A stretch of 64,000 nucleotides of DNA from Leeuwenhoekiella sp. MAR_2009_132 (GCF_000687915.1 NZ_JHZY01000004.1:940001-1004000), one strand, 5' to 3'; positions 26,067 through 35,412 are shown, counted from the stretch's first letter. A program made the numbers and translations. The notes: generated from the sequence alone by a model not told the origin.

Positions 26067-29000
26067 ATGTACCTAATTTTTGATACAGAAACTACCGGCT
26101 TACCTAAAAACTGGAACGCTCCCCTTACCGATTCTGACAACTGGCCAAGAGCCATACAAATCGCGTGGCAGCTTCACGATGACATGGGTAACTGCATTGA
26201 GCACGAGGATTATTTAATACGTCCTGATGGTTTTGACATTCCTTTTGATGCAGAACGCATACATGGTATTTCTACGGAATTGGCTCAACGAGATGGATTA
26301 CCTCTCGGCGAAGTTCTGGGGAAATTTAAAGCTGCTTTAGACAAGACAAAATTTGTAGTGGGTCAAAACGTAGGTTTTGATTTAAACATTATGGGTGCAG
26401 AATTTCACCGGCTTGATGTTACAAACCAATTACAAGAACTACCTGTTTTAGACACCTGTACCGAAAGAACCGCGCAACTGTGTCAAATTCCCGGAGGTCG
26501 TGGAGGAAAATTTAAACTTCCTACACTTACCGAATTACACCAGTATTTATTCAACAAGCCTTTTTCTGAAGCGCATAATGCTACTGCCGATGTGGAAGCG
26601 ACCACACGTTGCTTTTTTGAACTGGTACGCCGTCGCATATTTACTCAGGAAGAATTAGATGTAACGGCAGGTTATTTTGAAAACTTTTCAGAAGCTAATC
26701 CGCAGCCGATTCAATTTATCGGGCTTAAGCATATAAATCTTAAGAAAGCTTCCGAAGAAATACGCAAAACGCTACAAAAAGTAGATCAGGCAGATATTTC
26801 TAAAGAAGAAATTAAGGAAAACAAAGCCCAACTTGCCAAGGTAGATTTTGTGCATTTGCACAACCACTCGCAGTTTTCGATCCTTCAGTCTACTTCTAGT
26901 GTACACGATCTGGTTGCTGCTGCAAAAAGACATCAGATGCCCGCAGTCGCCATTAGCGATATGGGAAATATGATGGGTGCCTTCCACTTTGTGAAAGCTT
27001 TGACTGCACATAATAAAGGTGCACTTGCTAAAAATGAAGAGTTAATCGCGGCAGGCGAAGAACCTACAGAAACCATTATAAAACCTATTGTTGGGATCGA
27101 ACTCAACGTATGTCAGGATCATAAAAATAAAAGCCAAAAAGACAACGGCTATCAGATTGTGTTTATCGCCAAAAACAAAAAGGGCTATCACAATCTCGCA
27201 AAAATGGCTTCGCTTGCTTATACAGACGGGTTTTACTACGTACCGCGTATAGACCGGGAGATTGTAGAGCGCTACAAAGAAGACCTTATCGTACTTACTG
27301 GTAACTTATATGGTGAAGTACCCAGTAAAGTGCTCAATGTAGGTGAAAAGCAAGCTGAAGAGGCCTTACTCTGGTGGAAAGGTACCTTTGGTGAAGATCT
27401 CTATATCGAGATTATGCGTCACGGGCAGGAAGATGAAGACCGGGTCAACCAGACTTTGGTGGAATTTTCTAAAACTCATGATGTAAAACTAGTCGCCACA
27501 AACAACACCTTCTACATTGAGAAAGAAGATGCTTCTGCTCACGATATTTTATTGTGTGTAAAAGATGGGGAAAAGGTTGCGACACCAAAAGGTCGTGGGC
27601 GTGGGTATCGTTTTGGTCTGGATAATGAAGAATATTATTTCAAGTCTGCCGAAGAAATGAAGGCCCTGTTTACAGATCTGCCGGAAGCGATAAGCAATGT
27701 GAGTGAAGTTGTAGATAAGATTGAAGCTTTTGTATTAGCGCGTGATGTCTTATTACCTGCATTTACGATTCCTGAAGAATTTAGGTTTGAAGAAGATAAA
27801 CTTGATGGCGGAAAACGCGGGGAGAATAAATACCTCAAGCACATCACATTTGAAGGAGCTAAAAAGCGCTATCCAGACTTAACTCCCGAAATTGAAGAGC
27901 GACTCAATTTTGAGTTGAGCGTTATTGAGAATACGGGATATCCGGGTTATTTCCTGATTGTAGAAGATTTCATTCGCGAAGCACGTAATATGGATGTTTC
28001 GGTAGGTCCCGGCCGGGGTTCTGCTGCTGGTTCTGCGGTAGCTTATTGTCTGGGAATTACAAATATTGACCCTATTAAATACGATCTGCTTTTTGAGCGT
28101 TTCTTAAATCCAGATCGTGTGAGTATGCCCGATATTGATATCGATTTTGATGATGAGGGCCGAAGCCGGGTTATGGATTATGTAATCAATAAATATGGTG
28201 CTAATCAGGTGGCGCAAATTATCACCTACGGTACCATGGCAGCAAAATCATCAATTCGAGATACCGCCCGGGTGCTTGATCTTCCGTTAGGAGATGCAGA
28301 CCGCATTGCCAAGCTGATCCCCAACATGTCGAAGCTTGCCAAGATTTTTGGACAAAGTGAAGCCGAATTAAAAAAGAAATTTCGTTCTGATGATCTTATA
28401 AAGGTAAACGAACTCCTCAACCTTGCCGAAGGTGATGATCTTGAGGGCCAAACCTTGCGAAGAGCACGCCAGCTTGAAGGTTCGGTGCGTAACACGGGTA
28501 TTCACGCCTGTGGGGTAATTATCACGCCCGATGACATTACCAATTTCGTCCCGGTGTCCACAGCAAAAGACTCCGATTTATACGTTACGCAATTTGACAA
28601 CTCGGTAGTAGAAGAAGCCGGTCTGCTAAAAATGGACTTCCTGGGTCTGAAGACCCTTACCCTGATCAAGGATACTGTAAAACTTGTAAAACACAAACAC
28701 GGTATTGATCTAGATCCCGATAATTTTCCGCTAGATGATGCAAAAACCTACGAACTCTTTCAGCGGGGGGATACGGTAGGGATATTTCAGTATGAATCAC
28801 CCGGGATGCAAAAACACATGCAGGCGTTAAAGCCTACCGTTTTTGAAGATCTCATTGCTATGAACGCTTTGTATCGCCCGGGCCCTATGGAATACATCCC
28901 GAGCTTTATTGCGCGTAAACACGGGGACGAAGAAATACAATACGATTTACCTGCCATGCAGGAATATCTTGAAGAAACTTACGGGATAACCGTATATCAA

Positions 29001-30449
29001 GAGCAAGTGATGCTTTTGTCACAGAGTCTTGCAGGCTTTAGTAAAGGTGATGCCGATGTCTTGCGTAAAGCGATGGGTAAAAAGATTTTATCGGTACTTG
29101 ATAAGATGAAACCCCAATTTCTGGAAGGTGGTGAGAAAAATGGCCATCCTCGAGAGGTTTTAAATAAAATATGGAAAGACTGGGAAGCTTTTGCTGCCTA
29201 TGCTTTTAACAAATCGCACTCTACCTGTTATGCGTGGATTGCCTACCAGACCGCTTATTGTAAGGCCCACTACCCTGCCGAATATATGGCTGCGGTACTG
29301 TCTAACAATATGAACGACATCAAACAGGTTACTTTCTTTATGGAAGAATGTAAACGTATGGGACTCGAAGTATTAGGGCCAGACGTGAATGAATCGTTTA
29401 GAAAATTTACCGTAAACGACCGCGGCGCGGTACGTTTTGGTATGGGAGCTGTAAAAGGTGTGGGAGCAAATGCAGTACAAACCATCGTTGACAATCGTAA
29501 AGACGGGCCGTATCGTTCTGTGTTTGACCTTGCAAAACGCATCGATTTACGGGCTGCAAATAAAAAAGCTTTTGAAAGTCTGGCACTCGCCGGCGGGATG
29601 GATAGTTTTACCACTACCCACCGCGCGCAGTATTTTAAAGACGAGGGCGATGGTATTACCTTCCTTGAAAAAGCAGTGAAATATGGAGCTAAATTTCAGG
29701 AAAATGAGAATTCGTCTCAGGTAAGTTTATTTGGCGATGCCAGTGAAGTGCAAATCCCGGAGCCGGTGGTGCCTCCCTGTGAAGAATGGGGAACGATGGA
29801 AAAACTACGTCGCGAGAAAGAAGTGGTGGGTATTTACATTAGTGGGCACCCGCTAGATGATTTTAAATTAGAAATGGAAAATTTCTGCAACGGTAAGATT
29901 AGTGATTTTAACAACCTTGATAATCACCTTAACCGTGAACTTACCATTGGTGGGGTAATTAGCGATGTGCAGCATCGGGTTTCTAAGAACGGAAAAGGCT
30001 GGGCTGCATTTACTGTTGAAGATTTTGAAGAGTCTTTTGAGTTTAGAATGTTTGGCGAAGAATATTTAAAATTCAGGCACTTTTTAATCCCAAATTCCTT
30101 TGTGCATATGCGTGTGTTTATTCGCGAGGGCTGGGTAAACCGCGATACCGGCAAAAAAGGCGATCCGCGGATGCAGTTTAACAACTTTATGCAATTGCAG
30201 GATGTGATGGAAACGTTTAGTAAAAAACTCACCATAAACCTCGATTTAAAAGAAGTGCAAAGCGGGCGCATTGACGAGCTGCGTGAAACCTTATTTAATC
30301 ACCGCGGGGATCACAATCTGCATTTTTACGTCTTTGAATCTGATGAAAAAATCGCATTGCAGATGCCCAGTCGTAAGAAAAAAGTAAAAATAAGTAGTGC
30401 TTTGTTAAATGAATTGAAGGCACAGCGGTTTAGTTTTAAACTCAATTAA
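26067..30449 (+). CDS. dnaE: DNA polymerase III alpha subunit with fused 3'-5' exonuclease
   Basis: This 1460-residue replicative polymerase carries its own proofreading domain. Residues 1-185 form a DnaQ-like DEDD exonuclease (Phe-Asp-Thr-Glu-Thr-Thr-Gly-Leu at 5-12; His-Asn-Ala-x-Ala-Asp-Val near the end). A PHP domain starts at about 260 (His-Leu-His-Asn-His-Ser). The Pol3 palm holds Pro-Asp-Ile-Asp-Ile-Asp-Phe (about 688) and Met-Asp-Phe-Leu-Gly-Leu. Helix-hairpin-helix and OB-fold segments fill the C-terminus (Gly-Gly-Val-Ile-Ser-Asp-Val). In the PHP domain the usual Thr-Asp-His-Gly-Asn reads Ser-Asp-Met-Gly-Asn, losing a metal ligand, consistent with proofreading by the fused exonuclease. 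This fusion is common in Bacteroidota. Confidence 0.96.
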   Translation: MYLIFDTETTGLPKNWNAPLTDSDNWPRAIQIAWQLHDDMGNCIEHEDYLIRPDGFDIPFDAERIHGISTELAQRDGLPLGEVLGKFKAALDKTKFVVGQNVGFDLNIMGAEFHRLDVTNQLQELPVLDTCTERTAQLCQIPGGRGGKFKLPTLTELHQYLFNKPFSEAHNATADVEATTRCFFELVRRRIFTQEELDVTAGYFENFSEANPQPIQFIGLKHINLKKASEEIRKTLQKVDQADISKEEIKENKAQLAKVDFVHLHNHSQFSILQSTSSVHDLVAAAKRHQMPAVAISDMGNMMGAFHFVKALTAHNKGALAKNEELIAAGEEPTETIIKPIVGIELNVCQDHKNKSQKDNGYQIVFIAKNKKGYHNLAKMASLAYTDGFYYVPRIDREIVERYKEDLIVLTGNLYGEVPSKVLNVGEKQAEEALLWWKGTFGEDLYIEIMRHGQEDEDRVNQTLVEFSKTHDVKLVATNNTFYIEKEDASAHDILLCVKDGEKVATPKGRGRGYRFGLDNEEYYFKSAEEMKALFTDLPEAISNVSEVVDKIEAFVLARDVLLPAFTIPEEFRFEEDKLDGGKRGENKYLKHITFEGAKKRYPDLTPEIEERLNFELSVIENTGYPGYFLIVEDFIREARNMDVSVGPGRGSAAGSAVAYCLGITNIDPIKYDLLFERFLNPDRVSMPDIDIDFDDEGRSRVMDYVINKYGANQVAQIITYGTMAAKSSIRDTARVLDLPLGDADRIAKLIPNMSKLAKIFGQSEAELKKKFRSDDLIKVNELLNLAEGDDLEGQTLRRARQLEGSVRNTGIHACGVIITPDDITNFVPVSTAKDSDLYVTQFDNSVVEEAGLLKMDFLGLKTLTLIKDTVKLVKHKHGIDLDPDNFPLDDAKTYELFQRGDTVGIFQYESPGMQKHMQALKPTVFEDLIAMNALYRPGPMEYIPSFIARKHGDEEIQYDLPAMQEYLEETYGITVYQEQVMLLSQSLAGFSKGDADVLRKAMGKKILSVLDKMKPQFLEGGEKNGHPREVLNKIWKDWEAFAAYAFNKSHSTCYAWIAYQTAYCKAHYPAEYMAAVLSNNMNDIKQVTFFMEECKRMGLEVLGPDVNESFRKFTVNDRGAVRFGMGAVKGVGANAVQTIVDNRKDGPYRSVFDLAKRIDLRAANKKAFESLALAGGMDSFTTTHRAQYFKDEGDGITFLEKAVKYGAKFQENENSSQVSLFGDASEVQIPEPVVPPCEEWGTMEKLRREKEVVGIYISGHPLDDFKLEMENFCNGKISDFNNLDNHLNRELTIGGVISDVQHRVSKNGKGWAAFTVEDFEESFEFRMFGEEYLKFRHFLIPNSFVHMRVFIREGWVNRDTGKKGDPRMQFNNFMQLQDVMETFSKKLTINLDLKEVQSGRIDELRETLFNHRGDHNLHFYVFESDEKIALQMPSRKKKVKISSALLNELKAQRFSFKLN

Positions 30450-30479
30450 TAGGCTTTTACATCATTAGCTTTGCTGTTT

Positions 30480-30565
30480 GGGCGTTCCCTAACGGTCGGG
30501 CTATACACTGCAATCTCCTTGTTGCAACGGGCAACAAGGAGGATTTACGCTGCTATCCCTAACGC
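30480..30565 (+). repeat. Extragenic repeat, copy A
   Basis: It begins GGGCGTTCCCTAACGG, contains GGGCTATAC and ends CTGCTATCCCTAACGC. Its middle has a strong hairpin (CTCCTTGTTGC with GCAACAAGGAG). It shares its ends with the reverse complements of copies B and C, but the middle differs. It lies between dnaE and vsr. Confidence 0.75.
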
Positions 30566-30606
30566 GAAGAGGAGATGAATTTTAAGTTAAACTGACTTTA
30601 ATATAA

Positions 30607-31026
30607 ATGGCAGACGTTCACGATAAAAAAACACGTAGTTACAACATGAGTCAGATTAAAGGATCTGACACGAAATCTGAAATGATTGTCCGTAAATATT
30701 TACACGGAAAAGGTTTGAGGTTTCGACTACACGACAAATTTCTACCTGGAAAGCCAGATCTTGTATTTAAAAAATATAAAACGGTAGTTTTCATAAATGG
30801 ATGCTTTTGGCATGGTCATGAGGACTGCAAGTATTTTACGATACTAAAAACCAGAACTGATTGGTGGAAAGATAAAATATTCAAAACTAAAGAAAGAAAT
30901 CAGCTTATAGTCGAAAAACTAGAAGCAACCGGATGGAAGGTTATTGTTGTTTGGGAGTGTAAACTAAAATCTAAAAATCAATCAAAAAGCTTAGAAAAAC
31001 TACATAGAAAAATAATTGCCACTTAG
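30607..31026 (+). CDS. vsr: Very short patch repair endonuclease (Vsr)
   Basis: This 139-residue Vsr nicks 5' of the T in T-G mismatches that arise when 5-methylcytosine deaminates. It has Lys-Ser-Glu-Met-Ile-Val-Arg, the catalytic Asp51 in Gly-Lys-Pro-Asp-Leu-Val-Phe, and the metal and zinc site Gly-Cys-Phe-Trp-His-Gly-His (66-71 region) with Cys74, then Val-Trp-Glu-Cys. E. coli Vsr has His64; Asn is here at the equivalent place. It converges on the restriction endonuclease gene with a 4-bp overlap. The adjacent C5-methyltransferase makes the lesion source, so the trio is a functional cassette. Confidence 0.95.
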   Translation: MADVHDKKTRSYNMSQIKGSDTKSEMIVRKYLHGKGLRFRLHDKFLPGKPDLVFKKYKTVVFINGCFWHGHEDCKYFTILKTRTDWWKDKIFKTKERNQLIVEKLEATGWKVIVVWECKLKSKNQSKSLEKLHRKIIAT

Positions 31027-32333
31027 ATTATTGATAAATCTATTGTTTCATTTTTTTTATAAAGATTAGGCAGAAATCTTGATTTGATTCTGAATTGACT
31101 TCTCTTTTTAACCTTTGGCTTGGTTGACATATTTTCTAATTTTATTCCAGGATCGTAATAAATATTTCCATTAGCCATTTGCATAAGAAAAAGTTGGAAA
31201 TCTGTTCCTGTTCCTAAAATTATATTATTCCCATATTTATACTTTCTGTCACCTTTTATATCTGAAAGGGAGGGCACATAGCAAGCTTTATCATGTTTTC
31301 TGTTCCAATGTAAAAGCATTGATGAAAAACTCCAAGAAGCAGCTTCATTTCCCTTCTGGTCGACTAATGAAATACTCCCGTTTGAATTTCTAATTTTTCC
31401 ACTTTCTTTATCAAAGCCAATTAATTTCATTTCCAATTTCGTCGTTGGATGTAATATTCCTGCTTTGTGAACACCTCCAAAATTCATTCTGTCGGGTCGA
31501 CCTAATTTATCAGGGTAGCCATAAGTTTTAACAAAATATTCTGTTCCCTCAGATTTGTAAAGACCATCTGTAGGTTCAGGGGTCATCAGTGTTATAACAG
31601 AAGAGTTGATATTTTTAAATTTTTGAACACCGAATTGTTTGATTTCCCAACCCATGTAATCAGGTTCGGAATATCCATTTGGTGTAATCCCTAATTCAGC
31701 CTCAAGTGTATACCCACCACAATTTGAAGCACGACAAGGCAAAATATTACTATCTGAATCTAAGCGTTTAGAGTCTATCCAACCTTTATTGTAAATTCTC
31801 GTCAACTCTTTCAATAAGAGTAAACGATTATTTACGGTTTGAGGTAATTCCATCACAAAAAACACACCGCTTTCAACCAAATTTTCCTCTTGGATAAATT
31901 CTTTTGCTATCTCAGATTCGGGGTGAACTACATGGCCAAGAACTGTTCCGCTTTTACTTACTCCTATAAATAATAATCTATCAGCAAGTCTTTGAGTCAT
32001 TAATTCAGAAGGCGCATTTCTAGATCCTAAAAGAAATCCTGAAAATCGTACTTCTGGATATTTAGGGTAAAGAATTAGTTGAGAATGATTAGCAGGTGAT
32101 AAATCACCTGTATCTGTAATCCACGAAAAGTTTAACGAGGCTTTAAAACGTTCTCTACTCCAATCTCCAGCTCCTACAGTTGTGATGCCTGAAATTGGCA
32201 ATATATTTAGGATCTCAAAATTCCCTCCGAAATATACTTGGTTTTTAGAATTGTCGTTAGGTGACAGTTTTTTAATATAGATTTCATCGCACCCATTATT
32301 GATGAACAGAGACTTTAGTTTTTTTAGATTCAT
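31023..32333 (-). CDS. MvaI/BcnI-family restriction endonuclease
   Basis: This 436-residue protein has a PD-(D/E)xK-like nuclease core: Glu211, Asp225 and Glu230-Ile-Lys232 in a Thr-Leu-Glu-Ala-Glu-Leu-Gly ... Trp-Glu-Ile-Lys context typical of the MvaI/BcnI family. Those enzymes cut CCWGG or CCSGG as monomers. It is longer than MvaI, with an extra N-terminal domain (about 1-200) that could aid target recognition. The start overlaps the methyltransferase gene by 38 bp, so translation is coupled and methylase is made first. Family assignment is by motif and context; the Dcm-like partner supports CCWGG. Confidence 0.8.
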   Translation of the reverse strand: MNLKKLKSLFINNGCDEIYIKKLSPNDNSKNQVYFGGNFEILNILPISGITTVGAGDWSRERFKASLNFSWITDTGDLSPANHSQLILYPKYPEVRFSGFLLGSRNAPSELMTQRLADRLLFIGVSKSGTVLGHVVHPESEIAKEFIQEENLVESGVFFVMELPQTVNNRLLLLKELTRIYNKGWIDSKRLDSDSNILPCRASNCGGYTLEAELGITPNGYSEPDYMGWEIKQFGVQKFKNINSSVITLMTPEPTDGLYKSEGTEYFVKTYGYPDKLGRPDRMNFGGVHKAGILHPTTKLEMKLIGFDKESGKIRNSNGSISLVDQKGNEAASWSFSSMLLHWNRKHDKACYVPSLSDIKGDRKYKYGNNIILGTGTDFQLFLMQMANGNIYYDPGIKLENMSTKPKVKKRSQFRIKSRFLPNLYKKNETIDLSII

Positions 32334-33531
32334 TGATTTTCAGAAGTTCTTTTACAATGTTCTTACTAACAGCCTGAATTAGAGGCATGGCTACAGAATT
32401 ACCGAATTGTTTATATGCTTGATTATTAGAAACAGGAATAACAAAATCATCAGGAAAACCTTGAATTCTGGCACATTCTCTCGGTGTTAATCTTCTTGGA
32501 TTTTCACCTTTTTGTGGAATTAAAATCTCAGCACCATCTTTATAATATCTCGCACTCAAAGTTCTTGAAACACCATTTAAGTCGGTTAACCCGAAGCCAA
32601 AACCGTTTCCTTTAGCTTGATGTTTTTTCTTGTATTCCTGAAGATAATTCCACAATTTATCAGACAAAGTATACTTATTATCAACCTTATTCTCTAAAAT
32701 CTCTTTTACAGCAAGATCAGCTTCAGGTGGCTTAGGAAATTCAAATTCTTCATTTCCTTTAAATACTTTTCTATCGAATCCAACAATAATGATACGTTCT
32801 CTATGCTGCGGCACATAATATTTAGCATCTAAAACCTTATAATGAATTGAATAACCTAACTCTTTTAATGTCTCTGTAATAACTTTAAAAGTTTTCTTTT
32901 TATCATGAGAAACTAAATTTTTCACATTTTCCAACATGAAAACTTTTGGCCTTTTGTACTCGATTATCCTAGCTATGTCAAAAAATAATGTCCCCTGTGT
33001 TTTGTCTAAAAATCCGTGTTGCCTACCCAATGAGTTTTTTTTCGAAACCCCAGCTATTGAAAATGGCTGACAAGGAAAACCTCCAAGTAATATATCATGG
33101 TCAGGTATTTCTTTTTCTGAAATTTGTGTTATGTCGCCAAATGGGACTTCTCCAAAGTTTGCTTCATAAGTTTTTTTTGCAAAAGAGTCCCATTCACTGG
33201 TGAAAACACATTTACCGCCGTTATTTTGATAAGCAAGACGAATTCCACCAATTCCTGCAAACAGATCAATAAATTTGAATTTCGGTGTCTTTGGCGGAGG
33301 AAAAGGCACATCCCATTTAATAGGCAAGTAATATTGAAAATTAGGTTCTTCAGTTAGATCCAAACTTTCGTGCAACTCTGATAAATACTCCTGAGCGTTC
33401 GTCTTATAATATTCTGAAACTCCATTTTTATGATTTTGGAAATAATGCGTTAAATGAGCCATCTCGTTAGTAGTTTTCTTATCTACAACGATTTGTAATT
33501 TTTCTCTTATGTCAGAATATTTTTTACCCAT
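32296..33531 (-). CDS. dcm: Dcm-like DNA (cytosine-5-)-methyltransferase
   Basis: This 411-residue C5-methyltransferase has motif I Phe-Ala-Gly-Ile-Gly-Gly (91-96), catalytic Cys154 in Pro-Cys-Gln-Pro-Phe, Glu-Asn-Val (201-203), Gln-His-Arg-Glu-Arg (242-246), the motif IX Arg-Glu-Cys-Ala-Arg-Ile-Gln-Gly-Phe, and Gln-Phe-Gly-Asn-Ser-Val (motif X). The target-recognition region (about 305-335) reads Gly-Asn-Gly-Phe-Gly-Phe-Gly ... Arg-Thr-Leu-Ser-Ala-Arg-Tyr-Tyr-Lys-Asp-Gly-Ala-Glu-Ile-Leu, very like E. coli Dcm, so the likely target is CCWGG. It is the first gene of the methylase-endonuclease operon and protects host DNA from the endonuclease. Confidence 0.93.
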   Translation of the reverse strand: MGKKYSDIREKLQIVVDKKTTNEMAHLTHYFQNHKNGVSEYYKTNAQEYLSELHESLDLTEEPNFQYYLPIKWDVPFPPPKTPKFKFIDLFAGIGGIRLAYQNNGGKCVFTSEWDSFAKKTYEANFGEVPFGDITQISEKEIPDHDILLGGFPCQPFSIAGVSKKNSLGRQHGFLDKTQGTLFFDIARIIEYKRPKVFMLENVKNLVSHDKKKTFKVITETLKELGYSIHYKVLDAKYYVPQHRERIIIVGFDRKVFKGNEEFEFPKPPEADLAVKEILENKVDNKYTLSDKLWNYLQEYKKKHQAKGNGFGFGLTDLNGVSRTLSARYYKDGAEILIPQKGENPRRLTPRECARIQGFPDDFVIPVSNNQAYKQFGNSVAMPLIQAVSKNIVKELLKINESKKTKVSVHQ

Positions 33532-33718
33532 TTTGTTTTTAGAATAGTCAAGAATATAAGTTTTTAAATTTATTTAAAAACGAAATCAATGAGATTTTTA
33601 GAGTGTTAATTTGATAAGTACAAAATTCCACTTTAAACTTCTAATACCAAAAAATGATTATCTAATAAATTCAACTCTTCTGAGAAATCACATTAAAAAC
33701 TGATTATCGAAAATAATA

Positions 33719-33801
33719 GCGTAAGGGATAGCAGTGAAAAGCCCACAGCGAGGCACGAGCGCGGACTTGTAACGCATAGCCCGCCCCGAAGGGTTACGCC
33801 C
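33719..33801 (-). repeat. Extragenic repeat, copy B
   Basis: 83 bp beginning GCGTAAGGGATAGCAGTG and ending GGGTTACGCCC. It is about 93 percent identical by eye to copy C. In reverse complement its ends match copy A (GGGCGT..., ...TGCTATCCCT). Confidence 0.85.
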
Positions 33802-33835
33802 AGATCATTGTAAAAATTTTAAATTTTATATCTTC

Positions 33836-33856
33836 ATGCTGAACTTATTTCAGCAT
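33836..33856. repeat. Small palindromic hairpin repeat
   Basis: ATGCTGAA and TTCAGCAT arms around CTTAT. Short intergenic hairpins of this kind are frequent in Flavobacteriaceae. It lies between repeat copies B and C. Confidence 0.5.
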
Positions 33857-33916
33857 CACTACTCCTAAGATCTGCAACTTTAAATTAACTTATGGTGACG
33901 AAACTATCGTAAATCC

Positions 33917-33999
33917 GCGTAAGGGATAGCAGTGAAAAGCCCGCAGCGAGGAACGAGCGCGGACTTGTAACGTATAGCGCGACCCGAAGGGTTACGCCC
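33917..33999 (-). repeat. Extragenic repeat, copy C
   Basis: 83 bp, same length and orientation as copy B, with about six substitutions. Together B and C flank the right side of the R-M cassette, with A in the opposite orientation on the left side. Confidence 0.85.
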
Positions 34000-34234
34000 T
34001 AAAAATTAAAATCGCACGTTACAATCCCGGAATATTAGAGATTTCAATCTTCTAGAAGCAAAAAATAGTACTTCAATTTAAAGACAGTTTAAGAAATGCT
34101 TATATTGTTTAGGCAAAAGGCTGTATTATTAATCAATATAACTGATAAAATCATAGTCAAATCTAATTCGTTGATTGTAAGCTTTAGATAAATAATTGAC
34201 TAATTTTACATTAATAACCTAAATAAAAAATAAA

Positions 34235-34561
34235 ATGGCACTAGAAATAACTGACGCAACATTTGACGAAGCTGTACTACAATCTGATAAACCGGTACTT
34301 GTAGACTTTTGGGCAGCATGGTGTGGCCCTTGTAGAATGGTAGGCCCCGTTATTGAAGAAATAAGCAAAGAATATGAAGGCAAAGCCGTAGTAGGTAAAG
34401 TTGACGTTGATGCTAACCAGGAATTTGCAGCAAAATATGGTGTACGTAACATACCTACAGTTTTGATGTTTAAAAACGGTGAGGTTGTAGGTCGCCAGGT
34501 AGGTGTTGCCCCTAAAGCTACTTATACTGAGGCTTTAGAAGGTTTACTTAGCGAAGCATAA
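34235..34561 (+). CDS. trxA: Thioredoxin
   Basis: This 108-residue thioredoxin has the redox motif Trp29-Cys-Gly-Pro-Cys33 in Val-Asp-Phe-Trp-Ala-Ala-Trp-Cys. The buried Asp of Val-Asp-Phe and the cis-Pro in Arg-Asn-Ile-Pro-Thr (about 75) are present. It reduces cytoplasmic disulfides with electrons from thioredoxin reductase. No signal peptide is present. It is a single gene with its own terminator. Confidence 0.97.
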   Translation: MALEITDATFDEAVLQSDKPVLVDFWAAWCGPCRMVGPVIEEISKEYEGKAVVGKVDVDANQEFAAKYGVRNIPTVLMFKNGEVVGRQVGVAPKATYTEALEGLLSEA

Positions 34562-34583
34562 GAAAACATTTTTAAAATAGAAT

Positions 34584-34614
34584 AAAAAGGTTTGGCTTCA
34601 TGTCAAACCTTTTT
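34584..34614 (+). terminator. Terminator after trxA
   Basis: An AAAAAGGTTTG / CAAACCTTTTT stem with T-rich tail. Confidence 0.8.
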
Positions 34615-34771
34615 ATTTTGTCTGTAAACTATAAATTAATGCCTGCGACACTTCTCTAATTTTATAAGCAAATCTTAAACTTATTGTTTATACTTGTTAA
34701 GGCGATTAAAAAAATTGTTCCGAAATTTATACACTGTTTAGCTGAACAGTATCTGAAATAAAAATTATACA

Positions 34772-35317
34772 ATGGAAAATAAAAAAGGAAAACCACAAGA
34801 TCTTATTGATGCTAAGTTACTGGAAGAACGTAAAGTTTTTCTTTGGGGACAGGTAGATGACAAGAGTGCCAAGCACGTTGTTGACCGTCTTATGTATTTA
34901 GATGCAATAAGCCATAAAGAAATTCAATTATACATTAACAGCCCAGGTGGTTATGTGACTGCCGGCTTCTCTATTTACGATACGATTAAATCTATAAAAA
35001 GTCCGGTTTCTACAATATGTACCGGTCTTGCTGCCAGTATGGGAAGTATCTTACTTTCGGTAGGTGAGAAAGGTCGTCGTTTTATACAGCCTCATGCTCG
35101 TGTTATGATACATCAGCCTAGTGGTGGTGCGCGTGGGCAGGCTAGTGATATTGAAATTACAGCTCAGGAAATTTTAAAAACTAAAGAATTGAGCGCAAAA
35201 ATTCTTGCAGATAACTGCGGTCAGGATTTTGAAAAAGTAATGAAAGATTTTAACCGTGACCACTGGATGGGCGCAGAGGAATCTGTTTCTTACGGAATCG
35301 TTGACGGTGTAATCTAA
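34772..35317 (+). CDS. clpP: ClpP-family serine protease (short paralogue)
   Basis: This 181-residue protein has an intact triad: Ser89 in Leu-Ala-Ala-Ser-Met-Gly-Ser, His114 in Met-Ile-His-Gln-Pro-Ser-Gly-Gly, and Asp163 in Asn-Arg-Asp-His-Trp-Met. It is shorter than the usual housekeeping ClpP and is not beside tig or clpX, so it is probably a second ClpP; mixed ClpP1-ClpP2 barrels are known in other bacteria. The N-terminal hairpin that contacts the ATPase is partly reduced. It stands near a DUF58 gene 95 bp downstream but their link is unclear. Whether it degrades proteins alone is unknown. Confidence 0.9.
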   Translation: MENKKGKPQDLIDAKLLEERKVFLWGQVDDKSAKHVVDRLMYLDAISHKEIQLYINSPGGYVTAGFSIYDTIKSIKSPVSTICTGLAASMGSILLSVGEKGRRFIQPHARVMIHQPSGGARGQASDIEITAQEILKTKELSAKILADNCGQDFEKVMKDFNRDHWMGAEESVSYGIVDGVI

Positions 35318-35412
35318 AACCTCCTTGTAAACAGTCTCAGTAAGCGGTTGATGCTCTTGAATTTTTATTTCTAGGCATACCGCTAACTGAGACTGTATTT
35401 TTATATCACCCT

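Larger units (their letters stand above)
33532..34234. other. 703-bp intergenic stretch with repeats
   Basis: No gene is seen. The stretch holds extragenic repeat copies B (33719-33801) and C (33917-33999) and a small TGCTGAA/TTCAGCA hairpin (33836-33856). The rest is AT-rich sequence, including the upstream region of trxA. Confidence 0.7.

Noticed and set aside
29270..29614. Long minus-strand frames inside dnaE
   Set aside because: Antisense shadows of a highly conserved gene; codon pattern and conservation favour the plus strand.
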